Source: Hymenobacter sp. YC55 (GTDB lineage: Bacteria; Bacteroidota; Bacteroidia; Cytophagales; Hymenobacteraceae). Taken from it: 64,000 nucleotides of DNA. The translations under genes were made by a program, and so were the position numbers. The notes beneath the pieces were generated by a model that saw only the letters and a program-made list of their open reading frames with translations, was not told the origin of the DNA and searched no databases. The stretch covers positions 1,736,001 to 1,800,000 of the forward strand of contig NZ_JARNTX010000001.1 of assembly GCF_029433095.1 (NCBI RefSeq), written 5' to 3'. Positions 44,575 to 53,388 of this stretch are shown here, piece by piece; the stretch's first letter is position 1; every line of letters starts with the position of its first letter.

Positions 44575-46002
44575 TTACTGCACTGGTCCTGTATCTGCCC
44601 GTGCCTGTAGGCGGGCCTGCACATCTAGGGGCAGGTTGCTTAGCAGGTCCAGGCCCGTGGCGGCCTCTAGGGCATCGACACTTACGCGGTAGCGGCTCCA
44701 GTCGGGACTTATAGATTGGTCGTTTGGGGTGTCGATGGCAATGATACGGGCCTGACCGGCAGCAATGCGGCGCAGATCATCAGAGCCTTCCGGTAAAATA
44801 ACCAAGACCTTCCACACGTGGGCCGGCACCGTCACCCGGCCATTGTCGATGGTGGTTTTCAAACCATTGAGGCCAGTACCGCCTTTGCCGTAGCTGCCCA
44901 TCACAATGTACACTTCCTGTCCGTTCCTGACCTGCTGCCGAGTCCATTCCTCTAAGTCGCCCCAGGTGCGCTGGTTGTTGTTGGGCGCCTGCGGAATCAT
45001 GTTGGTCATCAGGAAGGTGGCCGAATTGTCGTCGAGGTCGGTGGTGCGGTCGGCGGAGGGGCAGTTGTGGCCTTTGTCGAAGCCAGAGCCAGTGTAGGAG
45101 CTGCGCGTTACGGCGTAAAACGTGCCAGGCAAGGCCGGGTCGGGGCGGAAATCGTCTTGGCGCGGTGCCGAACCCATCCACGCCCGGTTTAGGTGCCAAC
45201 TCACCCAGTTCGGGATGCCGCGCTGATTGTTGTAGCTCAGCGTGTACTGCGGCTTGGTCATCAGGTAGTTGTTTGGAGAACTTGGGCTGGCGGTAGCCCC
45301 GCTTGGGTTGCCCAAGGCCATGTTGTCGTCGCGGCTCGTGACAATGGCCGTAGCCTGCTTCCGGGCTGTAGCGGGCGGCGGGGTTGTGGCGCTTGGGGCG
45401 CCGGTTGCGCCTGCCACTGCCGCTCCGGTGGTGCTTTCCAGGGCAATGTCATCGATATTGAGCCGGCCTTTGCCCGTATCGATCTTGCGAATTTCCAAAC
45501 GCAGCGCACTGGTGGTGCTACCCTGGAATGTGGTGGTCACTAGCTGCGTGCCTTGCGTACGCACCGGCTGCCCAATGCGGCGGTAGTTGCGGTCTCCGTC
45601 TGTGCTGCCCCATAGTTCCCAGGTGCTGGCGGGGTCGGTGCCGTACGCAGCGCTGCTAATGCGGATGGTACGTACCCCGGCTGGCGCGTTGAAATTCATT
45701 CGCAGCCGTCCCTTTTCCCGCAGACGGGCCGCGTGCTGCCCGTTCTTGTGGTCTTGCTCGGAGCTGCCAATCAAGGCTTCCACGAAATGCCAGGAGCCTG
45801 AGCCTAGCATTTCGTCGGCTTCGGAATACCCGCCTTTGCCGCCTGCCTCAAACGTTTCGGGGAAGCTGCCAGCAGCACTTTGTTGAGCAGGCGCCTGCAC
45901 ATCGATGACGGGCGGGCCAGTAGGCAGTGGCGGACGGCTGGTTTCGGCGGCTTGTTGTGAGCAGGCTAAGAGAGGAAATAGGAGGGCGGGGAGGAAACGC
46001 AT
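44575..46002 (-). CDS. DNA/RNA non-specific endonuclease, lipoprotein (NucA-type)
   Basis: A 475-residue lipoprotein; the lipobox is LLAC at the end of the signal sequence (start MRFLPALLFP, 46002). Residues about 40-200 form a beta-rich domain of the kind seen in carbohydrate-binding or galactose-binding modules (TWELWGSTDGDRNYRR, GRLNIDDIAL). A Pro/Ala linker follows. The C-terminal nuclease domain has FDKGHNCPSADRTTD, corresponding to the DRGH active site with Arg changed to Lys, and MTNMIPQAPNNNQRTWGDLEEW with the metal-binding Asn. It should degrade DNA and RNA outside the cytoplasm. A NuiA-type inhibitor domain is encoded about 6 kb away (38594). Confidence 0.88.
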   Translation of the reverse strand: MRFLPALLFPLLACSQQAAETSRPPLPTGPPVIDVQAPAQQSAAGSFPETFEAGGKGGYSEADEMLGSGSWHFVEALIGSSEQDHKNGQHAARLREKGRLRMNFNAPAGVRTIRISSAAYGTDPASTWELWGSTDGDRNYRRIGQPVRTQGTQLVTTTFQGSTTSALRLEIRKIDTGKGRLNIDDIALESTTGAAVAGATGAPSATTPPPATARKQATAIVTSRDDNMALGNPSGATASPSSPNNYLMTKPQYTLSYNNQRGIPNWVSWHLNRAWMGSAPRQDDFRPDPALPGTFYAVTRSSYTGSGFDKGHNCPSADRTTDLDDNSATFLMTNMIPQAPNNNQRTWGDLEEWTRQQVRNGQEVYIVMGSYGKGGTGLNGLKTTIDNGRVTVPAHVWKVLVILPEGSDDLRRIAAGQARIIAIDTPNDQSISPDWSRYRVSVDALEAATGLDLLSNLPLDVQARLQARADTGPVQ

Positions 46003-46165
46003 GAGAAGAGAGCGGGTGAGCACGGATTGCGAACTAGGCCATGGCGTGAGCTTTGCAGCTCCGGTTGAAGCATACAACGTAGCAATTAGCTGCCACTAGC
46101 AAGTTGGATAATAGCACAATTAACTAAGCCCCGAAACTAGCTTAAAGCTCAGCATTCTTTCAACT

Positions 46166-46225
46166 ATGAAGAAACTATTCTGCATAGCCCTGTCGGCTTG
46201 CGCTTTTCAAACAGCTCATGCCTAA
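46166..46225 (+). pseudogene. Orphan signal-peptide remnant
   Basis: An ATG opens a 19-codon frame that encodes a perfect Sec signal peptide, MKKLFCIALSACAFQTAHA, and then stops at TAA. In the same frame coding-like residues continue (ITTILAPHAILKKLP) until a second stop. The TAA sits where a Gln codon (CAA) is expected after the Ala-x-Ala cleavage site, so a single C-to-T change could explain it. The downstream sequence is also short and decayed. The protein it came from cannot be named with confidence. Not seen as a gene by length alone. Confidence 0.5.
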
Positions 46226-46531
46226 ATAACCACTATACTGGCTCCGCATGCTATTCTCAAGAAATTACCCTGATACTTTACCTGGGAAATCCAGCTAGAT
46301 AGGCTCGGAGTTTTCGGGGCAGTAATCTTAGGAGGCTAGCAGCGCGTTTTCTGGTAGGCTTTGTTCATGCAGCAGTGCCAGCGGTACATCATCTTGCCTT
46401 TTAGCCCTTGGATATTAGTAGGATCTAATCTTAATGAAAAAGAAAAGATAATTCGGTGACGCACGGCAACAACCCAACGGCAAACTTCGTCACTGCCCAT
46501 ACTGTCAATTAACTTCTAGTAACCGCACTAC
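46226..46531. other. Intergenic region before the DUF885 gene
   Basis: About 300 bp without a gene. It contains the decayed continuation of the signal-peptide remnant and probably the promoter of the DUF885 gene, though no TAnnTTTG box with a proper -33 element is visible. Confidence 0.4.
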
Positions 46532-48322
46532 ATGCCCCAACCCCTACGCCTGAAGCTTCTACTAGCGGCCACTGCCCTCACCGGCTTCGCTTACCTGAGC
46601 AGTTGCAGCCAATCCGGTGAAATCAGTGAAACCGTGGATGCCGAAACGGCCAATGACAGCTTCGAACGGTACAAGGCGCGCTTCCTGGATTCGTTGTGGT
46701 ACTACAACCCCAAGTTTGCCAGCAGCAAAGGCTACCACCGCTACGATTCGGTGCTGATAATTCCGACGGCTGCCCGGCGGCTCGGCGAGGCAAAGGTCCT
46801 GAAACGGCGCGGCAAAGAACTGGCCACCTTCAAGCCTACCGACTTGTCGGTGAACAACCAAACGGACTGGCATCTGATGCAGAACTACCTGCAAGCGGGC
46901 CGCTGGCAGCTCGATACGCTGCGGGAGTGGGAGTGGAATCCGGCCAACTACAACCTAGGCGCCTCGGTGGCCGAAATTCTAAATGGTCGCTACTGGCCCC
47001 TCGACCGCCGGCTGCGCGCCATCAGCCTCAAACTTGCCCGCTCCACTGAATATTACGCTGCCGCCGAAGCCAACATCCAGAACCCAACCAAGGAGCACAC
47101 TGAACTGGGCATCAAGCAAAATGAGGGCGGGCTGGCTGTATTCGGTAAAGCCTTGCAGGATTCCATTGCCAGGTCGGGGCTGACGGCGCGCGAGAAAGAG
47201 GACTTCAAGAACCGCTTGGCTACCACCCGGCTCAGCATCGAAGACTACCTGCGTTTCCTGAAAACCGAGGTGCTACCCTCGGGCAAGTTCCGCAGCTTCC
47301 GGATAGGCAAGGCGCTCTTCGACAGGAAGTTTTTCTACGACATCCAGTCCACCTACACTGCCGACCAAGTGTACGCCAAGGCCCAGCAGAACCGTGCTAG
47401 GCTGCTGCGTGATATGAAAGTCCGGGCGGCGCGGCTCTATCCTAAGTACTTCCCCAACCAGCCACTGCCCACCGATTCGCTGGCGCTGGTCAAGCAGGTG
47501 ATTGGACGGTTGTCGCAGGAGCACGTGACGCCGTCAGGGTTCGTGGCGGCCGTGAAGGCGCAGATTCCGCAGTTGGTGCAGTTCGTCAACGACAAAAAGC
47601 TGCTTACGCAGGACCCTAGCAAGCCGCTGGTGGTGCGCGAAACGCCGCTCTACATGCGCGGGAGCGGTGCGGGCGCCAGCGTTTCGGCTCCCGGCCCCTA
47701 CGACAAAGCCGCCAACACTTACTACAATGTAGAGCCGCTCACCGGCCAGTCCGCTACCAGTGCCGAGAGCTATTTGCGCGAATACAACAACTACACGCTG
47801 CAAATCCTGAATATCCACGAGGCCATTCCGGGCCACTACACGCAATTAGTATACGCCAACCGCAGCCCTTCGCTCATCAAGGCGGTCTTCGGTAATGGGG
47901 CCATGGTGGAAGGCTGGGCCGTGTACGCTGAGCGCATGATGCTGGAAAGCGGCTACGGCAGCAACTCCGACGAAATCTGGCTGATGTGGGACAAATGGAA
48001 CATGCGCGTGACCCTCAACACCATTCTCGACCACGAGGTCCACGTCAACAACATCAGCGAGCAAGCCGCCAAAGCCATGCTCCTCCGCGACGGGTTTCAA
48101 GAAGAAGCCGAGGCTACCAACAAATGGCGCCGCGCCACTCTGAGCCAAGTACAGCTTAGTAGCTACTTCACGGGGTACACCGAAATCTATGATTTGCGCG
48201 AGGAGCTAAAAAAAGCCGAAGGCAACAGCTTCGATTTGAAAACTTTCAACGAGAAGTTTCTGAGTTTCGGAAGTGCGCCCGTGAAGTACATCCGGACGTT
48301 GATGCTAAAAAATCCTGTGTAG
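46532..48322 (+). CDS. DUF885 lipoprotein, putative metalloprotease
   Basis: A 596-residue lipoprotein (lipobox LSSC, about residues 22-25) of the DUF885 family. The C-terminal half carries NIHEAIPGHYTQLVY, the HExxxGH-type metal motif of the family, followed by GWAVYAERMMLE and DHEVHVNNISEQAAKAML. These features suggest a zinc-dependent peptidase in the periplasm; the fold is related to gluzincins, but no substrate is proven. Length (about 600) is usual. It is preceded by a 529-bp region and followed by a short gap before the thioredoxin gene. Confidence 0.86.
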   Translation: MPQPLRLKLLLAATALTGFAYLSSCSQSGEISETVDAETANDSFERYKARFLDSLWYYNPKFASSKGYHRYDSVLIIPTAARRLGEAKVLKRRGKELATFKPTDLSVNNQTDWHLMQNYLQAGRWQLDTLREWEWNPANYNLGASVAEILNGRYWPLDRRLRAISLKLARSTEYYAAAEANIQNPTKEHTELGIKQNEGGLAVFGKALQDSIARSGLTAREKEDFKNRLATTRLSIEDYLRFLKTEVLPSGKFRSFRIGKALFDRKFFYDIQSTYTADQVYAKAQQNRARLLRDMKVRAARLYPKYFPNQPLPTDSLALVKQVIGRLSQEHVTPSGFVAAVKAQIPQLVQFVNDKKLLTQDPSKPLVVRETPLYMRGSGAGASVSAPGPYDKAANTYYNVEPLTGQSATSAESYLREYNNYTLQILNIHEAIPGHYTQLVYANRSPSLIKAVFGNGAMVEGWAVYAERMMLESGYGSNSDEIWLMWDKWNMRVTLNTILDHEVHVNNISEQAAKAMLLRDGFQEEAEATNKWRRATLSQVQLSSYFTGYTEIYDLREELKKAEGNSFDLKTFNEKFLSFGSAPVKYIRTLMLKNPV

Positions 48323-48469
48323 AAAACAGCCTGTTAGTCACCGCGAAACAGCCCCGGACCGCAAGGTTTGGGGCTGTTTGTGTTTGAACGTGGCAAGCTC
48401 TTCATATCTCAGTTGCTGGTCTTTCCGTATTTACTTCAACAAGCTCAGCTATTCCAGTCTAGTGCCTTT

Positions 48470-48826
48470 ATGAAACAAGCAGATCGAGAGCAGGTCCATG
48501 ACGTCAACGACGAGGAATTGCGTCGGCTCACGCATGAGCACTTGAAAGTATTTGCCAAGTTCACATCCGAGAGTTGCGAAATCTGTGAATTACTGGCGCC
48601 CCCTTTCGCCAAGTTTGCTGGCAGGGAGAATTTCAAAAGCATCCTGTTTTTGCGCTTAAACTCCGATGAGAATCCTGTGGCCAAAAAGATGATGCAGGAA
48701 AAAGTAGCGCCATTTTTTGTGTCCTATTGCCAAGGCCGCATCCTGGAGTGCGACACGCTAACCGAAGAGCAACAGGTATCCGACATGCTGCAACGGCTGC
48801 GGGATCTGGAGCCATTATCGGCGTGA
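48470..48826 (+). CDS. Thioredoxin-family protein (CEIC)
   Basis: A 118-residue thioredoxin-like protein. The active site is SCEICELLAPPFAKFA, i.e. Cys-Glu-Ile-Cys in place of CGPC, on a helix after the strand LKVFAKFT. The cis-Pro loop reads EKVAPFFVSYCQG. No signal peptide: the longer frame from 48368 has a hydrophobic lead, but it is unlike family members, so MKQADREQ is used. Redox role in the cytoplasm is likely; partner unknown. The stop codon overlaps a GTG that opens a small membrane peptide. Confidence 0.82.
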   Translation: MKQADREQVHDVNDEELRRLTHEHLKVFAKFTSESCEICELLAPPFAKFAGRENFKSILFLRLNSDENPVAKKMMQEKVAPFFVSYCQGRILECDTLTEEQQVSDMLQRLRDLEPLSA

Positions 48827-48909
48827 GAAAATTGCGGTTGCACAAAGACGTGTGGGCCTTGCTGGCAGTACTAGCTACGTTTTTACTGATGCTATTGCTC
48901 TTTCAGTAA
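48823..48909 (+). CDS. Small single-helix membrane peptide coupled to thioredoxin
   Basis: A 28-codon frame starting at GTG 48823, overlapping the thioredoxin TGA as GTGA. It encodes a basic head (RKLRLHKD) and one ideal transmembrane helix (VWALLAVLATFLLMLLLFQ), then stops. The overlap and the helix are arguments for translation; too short for homology. A longer frame from 48727 in the same phase would lie inside the thioredoxin gene and reads like noise. Confidence 0.5.
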   Translation: MRKLRLHKDVWALLAVLATFLLMLLLFQ

Positions 48910-49014
48910 AAGAAAATGCTTCTAGTCTCTAATTATGGCTTGATTTAAACGAAAACGCAACTCATTTTTCAGTTCTTATAAGTACAGGTTTATAGCCTTC
49001 GAAAGTATTCGCTA

Positions 49015-49782
49015 GTGTTTTTTCTGCTTTCCAAACTTCTTGATTTTGTGTTGCTGCCGGTACTGTGGTTGCTCGTGCTACTAGCGGCAGCTCTACTCAC
49101 ACGGCGACCAACGCGGCGGCGAAACCTTGTACGCCTTGCCTTACTGTTACTCCTGCTCGGTACCAACAACGCGCTGCTAAACGAAACCTTGCTGGCGTGG
49201 GAGCTACCCCCAGTCCGGCTAAAGAGCCTACCACGCCACGCCGATGCCGCCGTGTTGCTGACGGGCATCACGAGCGTCAGCAAGTCGCCCCACGACAGGG
49301 TGTATTTGCACGAGGGTGCCGACCGTCTCACCAATGCGCTGTGGCTGTGGCGGGCTGGCCGGGTGCGGCACATCTTGGTGTCGGGCGGTTCGGGTGCCAT
49401 GATGAAGAAAGCCCACACCGAAGCCGCCGACCTGATTACGCTGCTGCATCTAGCCGGCGTCCCCGATTCGGTTATCATCAAAGAAGACCGCAGCCGCAAC
49501 ACCCGCGAAAATGCTCTGTTCACCAAACAGATAGTAGCCAAGCGCCCCGAATTAGATACGTTGATCTTGGTTACCTCGGCTTTCCATCAGCGCCGTGCCC
49601 TCGGCTGCTTTCACAAGGTGGGTCTGCACCCGTTACCATTCCCCGCTGGCTTCCGCTCCACCGACCGGGCCCCCACACCCGACTACTGGCTTATGCCCGG
49701 CAACGATACACTTGGCGGTTGGGGCCTGCTGCTGCATGAAATTGCGGGCTACCTCACCTATCGGATACTAGGTTACTGCTAG
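49015..49782 (+). CDS. YdcF/DUF218 family protein
   Basis: A 255-residue membrane protein with GTG start. Two N-terminal helices (LLSKLLDFVLLPVLWLLVLLAAALL; LVRLALLLLLLGTNNALL, read with breaks) anchor a DUF218 domain: ADAAVLLTG, GADRLTNALWLWRAG, ILVSGGSG, AADLITLLHLAGVPDSVIIKEDRSRNTRENA in stretches, and LILVTSAFHQRRAL. This is the ElyC/SanA/YdcF group, linked to envelope biogenesis in enterobacteria. Inner membrane, catalytic part in the periplasm. Its end overlaps the convergent 49779 gene by 4 bp. Confidence 0.87.
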   Translation: MFFLLSKLLDFVLLPVLWLLVLLAAALLTRRPTRRRNLVRLALLLLLLGTNNALLNETLLAWELPPVRLKSLPRHADAAVLLTGITSVSKSPHDRVYLHEGADRLTNALWLWRAGRVRHILVSGGSGAMMKKAHTEAADLITLLHLAGVPDSVIIKEDRSRNTRENALFTKQIVAKRPELDTLILVTSAFHQRRALGCFHKVGLHPLPFPAGFRSTDRAPTPDYWLMPGNDTLGGWGLLLHEIAGYLTYRILGYC

Positions 49783-50099
49783 TTCGTATGTATGAGCTTG
49801 GTTTTCGACTCTTTAACCGCCCACTCTGCATTTTTTCGGACGGCATAACCCGTGGTTATTGCGGCTTTATTAGAGCCCGATACTTCTAAATTGAAGTAGA
49901 CAGTATCCTCCCCGTCGCTTAACCTACATTGGTAAGCAGTGCTGCTAACGGTTTCTATGTTGTACCTCTTCTTTACTGAAGTTAGTATAGGATCAACAAA
50001 AGGGTATTCGGATTTGAACTGATAATAGAAGCCTCCTCCCATGATGGCCATCATGATGAGTAGAGCTAGGATTGTACCTACTGCGTCTCGCAAAGTCAT
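49779..50099 (-). CDS. Hypothetical small membrane protein
   Basis: A 106-residue protein not recognised. One N-terminal helix (VGTILALLIMMAIMGGGFYY) is followed by a soluble domain (about 70 residues) with a single Cys (AYQCRLSDGED) and beta-strand-like segments. It is AT-richer than the genes on either side. It is encoded just downstream of the aldehyde dehydrogenase on the same strand (9 bp), so it may be expressed with it. Confidence 0.62.
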   Translation of the reverse strand: MTLRDAVGTILALLIMMAIMGGGFYYQFKSEYPFVDPILTSVKKRYNIETVSSTAYQCRLSDGEDTVYFNLEVSGSNKAAITTGYAVRKNAEWAVKESKTKLIHTN

Positions 50100-50108
50100 G
50101 AAGGCAAG

Positions 50109-51509
50109 TTACTCTACCTTCTTCTGCTTCTCGGGGTTTTCTTCTTTGGCTATCCAAATGGACTTCTGGTTGACAAATTCCCGAATGCCCAAGTACGACA
50201 ACTCCCGGCCGTAGCCCGACTTCTTAACGCCCCCAAACGGCATTTCCGGCGACGACTTCACCATGCTGTTCACGAACACCGCGCCAGCCTCCACTTGGCG
50301 GGCTAGCTCTTCGCCGCGCTTCACATTCTGGGTCCAGACGGAACCGCCGAGGCCGAAGCGCGAATCGTTAGCGAGGCGGATAGCATCGTTGGCATCTTTG
50401 GCTTCCAGAATAAGGGCCACGGGGCCGAATAACTCTTCGTGGTAGGCGCGCTGCTTGGGCTTGATGTTGCTCAGGATCATGGGCCGGAACAGGGCGGTAC
50501 CGGGCTTACTTTGGCCGCCGTGCAGCTCCACTTTAGCCCCCTGCTTTATAGAATCCTCGACTTGCTGCGTGATTTCGTCGGCCAAGTCGGGACGGGCGAG
50601 GGGGCCGTATTGGGTGTCCTCATCCAGCGGGTCGCCGGTGCGGAAGGCCAGCAGGTGCGTTTTCATTTTGCTGATAAACTCTTTCACCACCGGTTTTTCC
50701 ACAATGAAGCGCTTGGCCGCAATGCAGCTCTGCCCGGCGTTGATCATGCGCGCCTGCGCAGCGGTTTTGGCGGCTAGCTCCAGGTCGGCGTCGGCCAACA
50801 CTATAAATGCATCCGAGCCACCGAGTTCCAGCACGGTTTTCTTGATTTGGCGGCCAGCGGTGGCGGCTACTTGCGCGCCGGCTGGCTCCGAGCCGGTAAG
50901 CGTCACGGCCCGCACCCGGTCGTCCTCAATCAGTTTCTCAACCATCTCCGAGCCCACCAGCAGCGCTCGGAAGGTAGCCGGTGGGAAACCAGCATCATGA
51001 TAGATCTTTTCCAGCGCCAGGGCGCATTGGGGCACGTTGGAGGCGTGTTTGAGCAGCCCGACATTGCCGGCCATCAACGCGGGCGCAATAAAGCGCACCA
51101 CTTGCCAGAGCGGAAAATTCCAGGGCATTACGGCCAGCACCACCCCAATTGGTTCGTGGCTGATAAAGCTGCGCTGCGCCTCGGTTTCGATGATGTCGTC
51201 GGCCAGGAATTCCTCGGCGTGGTCGGCATAATAGTCGCAGCAGAGGGCGCACTTCAGCACTTCTGCGCGGCCGTCCACTACGGGCTTGCCCATTTCCAGC
51301 GCCATAATGCGGGCTAGCTCGTCTTGCCGCTCCCGCAATAGCTTAGCGGCGCGGTGCATAAGCTGCGCACGGTGCGCAAACGTAGTGGTGCGCCATTCGG
51401 CCGCCGCCCGATGCGCCTGGCCCAGAATGCGTTCGGTTTGGGGCCAGCTAAATGCGCGGAAACGTCGCTCAACGCGGCCGTTATAAGGATTTATGGAAGC
51501 TATAGGCAT
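50109..51509 (-). CDS. Aldehyde dehydrogenase, succinate-semialdehyde type
   Basis: A 466-residue NAD(P)-dependent aldehyde dehydrogenase. It begins MPIASINPYNGRVERRF (51509; ATG 51602 adds 31 unrelated residues). VMPWNFPLWQVVRFIAPALMAGN, VTLTGSEPAGAQVA, the catalytic Glu in VLELGGSDAFIVL and the nucleophile Cys in NAGQSCIAAKRFIV are all present, and EMPFGGVKKSGYGRELSYLGIREF closes the fold. The closest characterised relatives are the Sad/YneI-type succinate-semialdehyde dehydrogenases. Cytoplasmic, catabolic. Confidence 0.9.
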   Translation of the reverse strand: MPIASINPYNGRVERRFRAFSWPQTERILGQAHRAAAEWRTTTFAHRAQLMHRAAKLLRERQDELARIMALEMGKPVVDGRAEVLKCALCCDYYADHAEEFLADDIIETEAQRSFISHEPIGVVLAVMPWNFPLWQVVRFIAPALMAGNVGLLKHASNVPQCALALEKIYHDAGFPPATFRALLVGSEMVEKLIEDDRVRAVTLTGSEPAGAQVAATAGRQIKKTVLELGGSDAFIVLADADLELAAKTAAQARMINAGQSCIAAKRFIVEKPVVKEFISKMKTHLLAFRTGDPLDEDTQYGPLARPDLADEITQQVEDSIKQGAKVELHGGQSKPGTALFRPMILSNIKPKQRAYHEELFGPVALILEAKDANDAIRLANDSRFGLGGSVWTQNVKRGEELARQVEAGAVFVNSMVKSSPEMPFGGVKKSGYGRELSYLGIREFVNQKSIWIAKEENPEKQKKVE

Positions 51510-51772
51510 GAGAAGCAGGGGAGTAGGAAAGGAATAACAGGGTGAGCACTTGAGGCAGTGATGTTGAAAAATAAACAGAGCGGTAAACGCTCCTTTACAC
51601 AACTACTCGACCTCATCTGAGTGTGCAACTAACCGCAAAACGTAGTCGTAGCACGCAGGTTACGGAGCTCGTGCGTGATTTTGAAGGTTGAGTTTCCAAA
51701 CAAATGCGTTAGAAGTGTACTTTCGTCCGGCGAAGGGTCTGTAATGCCCATCGTTCTATACTGTTGTAGCCC
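51510..51772. promoter_or_regulatory. Divergent region before the sigma-factor gene
   Basis: No gene. On the plus strand TACTTTCG (51718-51725), one base off TAnnTTTG, could be the -7 box of the sigma/anti-sigma operon. The aldehyde dehydrogenase promoter should read out on the other strand. Confidence 0.35.
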
Positions 51773-52333
51773 GTGAATGTAATCCCCCCCGAACCCGTAC
51801 CTTCTCTATCAGAAGAGGACTTGCTGGTGCAACGCCTCCGCGACCGGGACGAGTCGGCCATGACCCTGTTCTACGACCGATACTCGGCGGCGCTATACGG
51901 CGTCATCATGCGCATTGTCAAGAAAGAAGAAGAAGCCGAAGACGTGCTCCAAGAGAGCATGGTCAAAATTTGGAACTCTTTCGGCTCGTATGACGCTGGA
52001 AAGGGGCGACTCTTTACTTGGGTAATGAATGTATGCCGGAATTTGGCTATTGACAAAATCCGGTCTCGACAGTACCGCGTAGGTAGTCGTACACAACCGC
52101 TTGAGGACAGCGCCGCAGTACGTGAGCCCGCATCTCCCACGTTCCGGCCCGAGCACATCGGCTTGCAGGAAATGACCAAACAACTCAACCCCGACCAACA
52201 GCAGGTCGTCGATATGCTGTACTTCGGAGGTTACACGCAAAGTGAAGTAGCCGAAGAACTGAATCTGCCCCTGGGCACGGTAAAAACCCGCGCCAGAGCA
52301 GCTATTAAAGTACTTTCTAAACTGATTCGATAG
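51773..52333 (+). CDS. ECF RNA polymerase sigma factor
   Basis: A 186-residue ECF sigma factor (SigK/RpoE type), GTG start. Region 2 runs from LFYDRYSAALYGVIMRIVKKEEEAEDVLQESMVKIW to NLAIDKIRSRQYR, with the -10-binding helix. A short linker follows and region 4 is LNPDQQQVVDMLYFGGYTQSEVAEELNLPLGTVKTRARAA, the helix-turn-helix that reads the -35 box. It should direct RNA polymerase to a stress regulon and is held by the anti-sigma factor encoded 2 bp downstream. Confidence 0.92.
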   Translation: MNVIPPEPVPSLSEEDLLVQRLRDRDESAMTLFYDRYSAALYGVIMRIVKKEEEAEDVLQESMVKIWNSFGSYDAGKGRLFTWVMNVCRNLAIDKIRSRQYRVGSRTQPLEDSAAVREPASPTFRPEHIGLQEMTKQLNPDQQQVVDMLYFGGYTQSEVAEELNLPLGTVKTRARAAIKVLSKLIR

Positions 52334-52335
52334 TC

Positions 52336-53265
52336 GTGGACACTCAGCAATACATCGAATCAGGCATTCTGGAAGAATATGCATTGGGCATATTGTCGGA
52401 TGCCGAGCGTTCCGAAGTGGAGCGTTTAGCGGCCATTCATCCCGAAATTCGCCACGAACTAGACGTCATTGTTATGGGCCTCGATGCCTATGCCGAGGCG
52501 CATTCTATCACGCCTCCCGCCGACATGCGGGAGCGGGTTTTGACCGGCTGGCAGCAAGCCATTCGCCAGCAGGATTCTGAGAAGGATACAAATCCGGTGG
52601 TTCCCTTTACTGCCGAGCCTACGCCCACTCCGCAACCCGTAGCAGTTACTCTGCCACCAGTTAGTGCGCCTGCTCCCGAGCCGGTAGTGCGCCCCATCAG
52701 CAGTGCGCCAGAACCAGTACAAGCGCAGGCTCCGGCCCGCGGCTTTGGGTGGCTGATGGCAGCCTCGGTGGCCTTGCTCCTCAGCCTAGGCGGTAACTAT
52801 GTGCTCTACAATCGTTGGCAACACACGCAGTCCGAGCTGTTTGCGGTGCAGAACGAGCAGGCCCGCTTCGCCGCCACGCAGCAAGCTTCGCAGAAACTGA
52901 TGACTACGCAGCGCCAAGAACTGGCGGTGCTACGCGACGAGCAGTTCCGGCACGTGACGCTGGCTGGTACACCGGCTGCCCCCACAGCAAAAGCCCGGGT
53001 GCTCTACAACCCGGCTACGCGCGCTGTGTACGTGGATGTGCGCAGCCTACCCGCGCCCCCAGCTGGCAAGCAATACCAGCTTTGGGCTCTCGACAAAGGG
53101 AAGCCGGTTGATGCCGGGGTGCTGGCCGCTACTACTGCGGCTGGCGAGGGGTTGCAGCAAATGAAAGACATTGCCAGCGCCCAAGCCTTTGCCATGACCG
53201 TGGAGAACGTGGGCGGCAGCCCAACGCCAACACTCTCCACGATGACTGTGGTAGGGAATATTTAG
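52336..53265 (+). CDS. Anti-sigma factor, RskA type
   Basis: A 309-residue membrane anti-sigma factor, GTG start, 2 bp after the sigma gene. The N-terminal helical part (ESGILEEYALGILSDAERSEVERLAAIHPEI in stretches) binds the sigma factor. A Pro-rich spacer, one membrane helix (GFGWLMAASVALLLSLGG, about 135-155) and a coiled-coil-like stretch follow. The outer C-terminal domain is RskA-like: LYNPATRAVYVDVRSLP, PAGKQYQLWALDKGKPVDAGVL and AFAMTVENVGGS. Release of the sigma factor presumably needs proteolysis or a redox/envelope signal. Confidence 0.9.
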   Translation: MDTQQYIESGILEEYALGILSDAERSEVERLAAIHPEIRHELDVIVMGLDAYAEAHSITPPADMRERVLTGWQQAIRQQDSEKDTNPVVPFTAEPTPTPQPVAVTLPPVSAPAPEPVVRPISSAPEPVQAQAPARGFGWLMAASVALLLSLGGNYVLYNRWQHTQSELFAVQNEQARFAATQQASQKLMTTQRQELAVLRDEQFRHVTLAGTPAAPTAKARVLYNPATRAVYVDVRSLPAPPAGKQYQLWALDKGKPVDAGVLAATTAAGEGLQQMKDIASAQAFAMTVENVGGSPTPTLSTMTVVGNI

Positions 53266-53271
53266 TTTGCC

Positions 53272-53327
53272 AAAAGAAAAAGCGAGGAGCACAGAAGTTG
53301 AACTCTGTGCTCCTCGCTTTTTCTTTT
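53272..53327 (+). terminator. 24-bp perfect terminator of the sigma/anti-sigma operon
   Basis: Positions 53272-53295 and 53304-53327 are perfect complements with an 8-nt loop; the arms begin with an A-run and end with a T-run. Seven bases past the anti-sigma stop codon. Confidence 0.92.
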
Positions 53328-53388
53328 CAGCCGTCTTCACCGAAATGGTGTTAAGTTGTAGGCTTATTTTCCTGAATTTTAATCAGCT

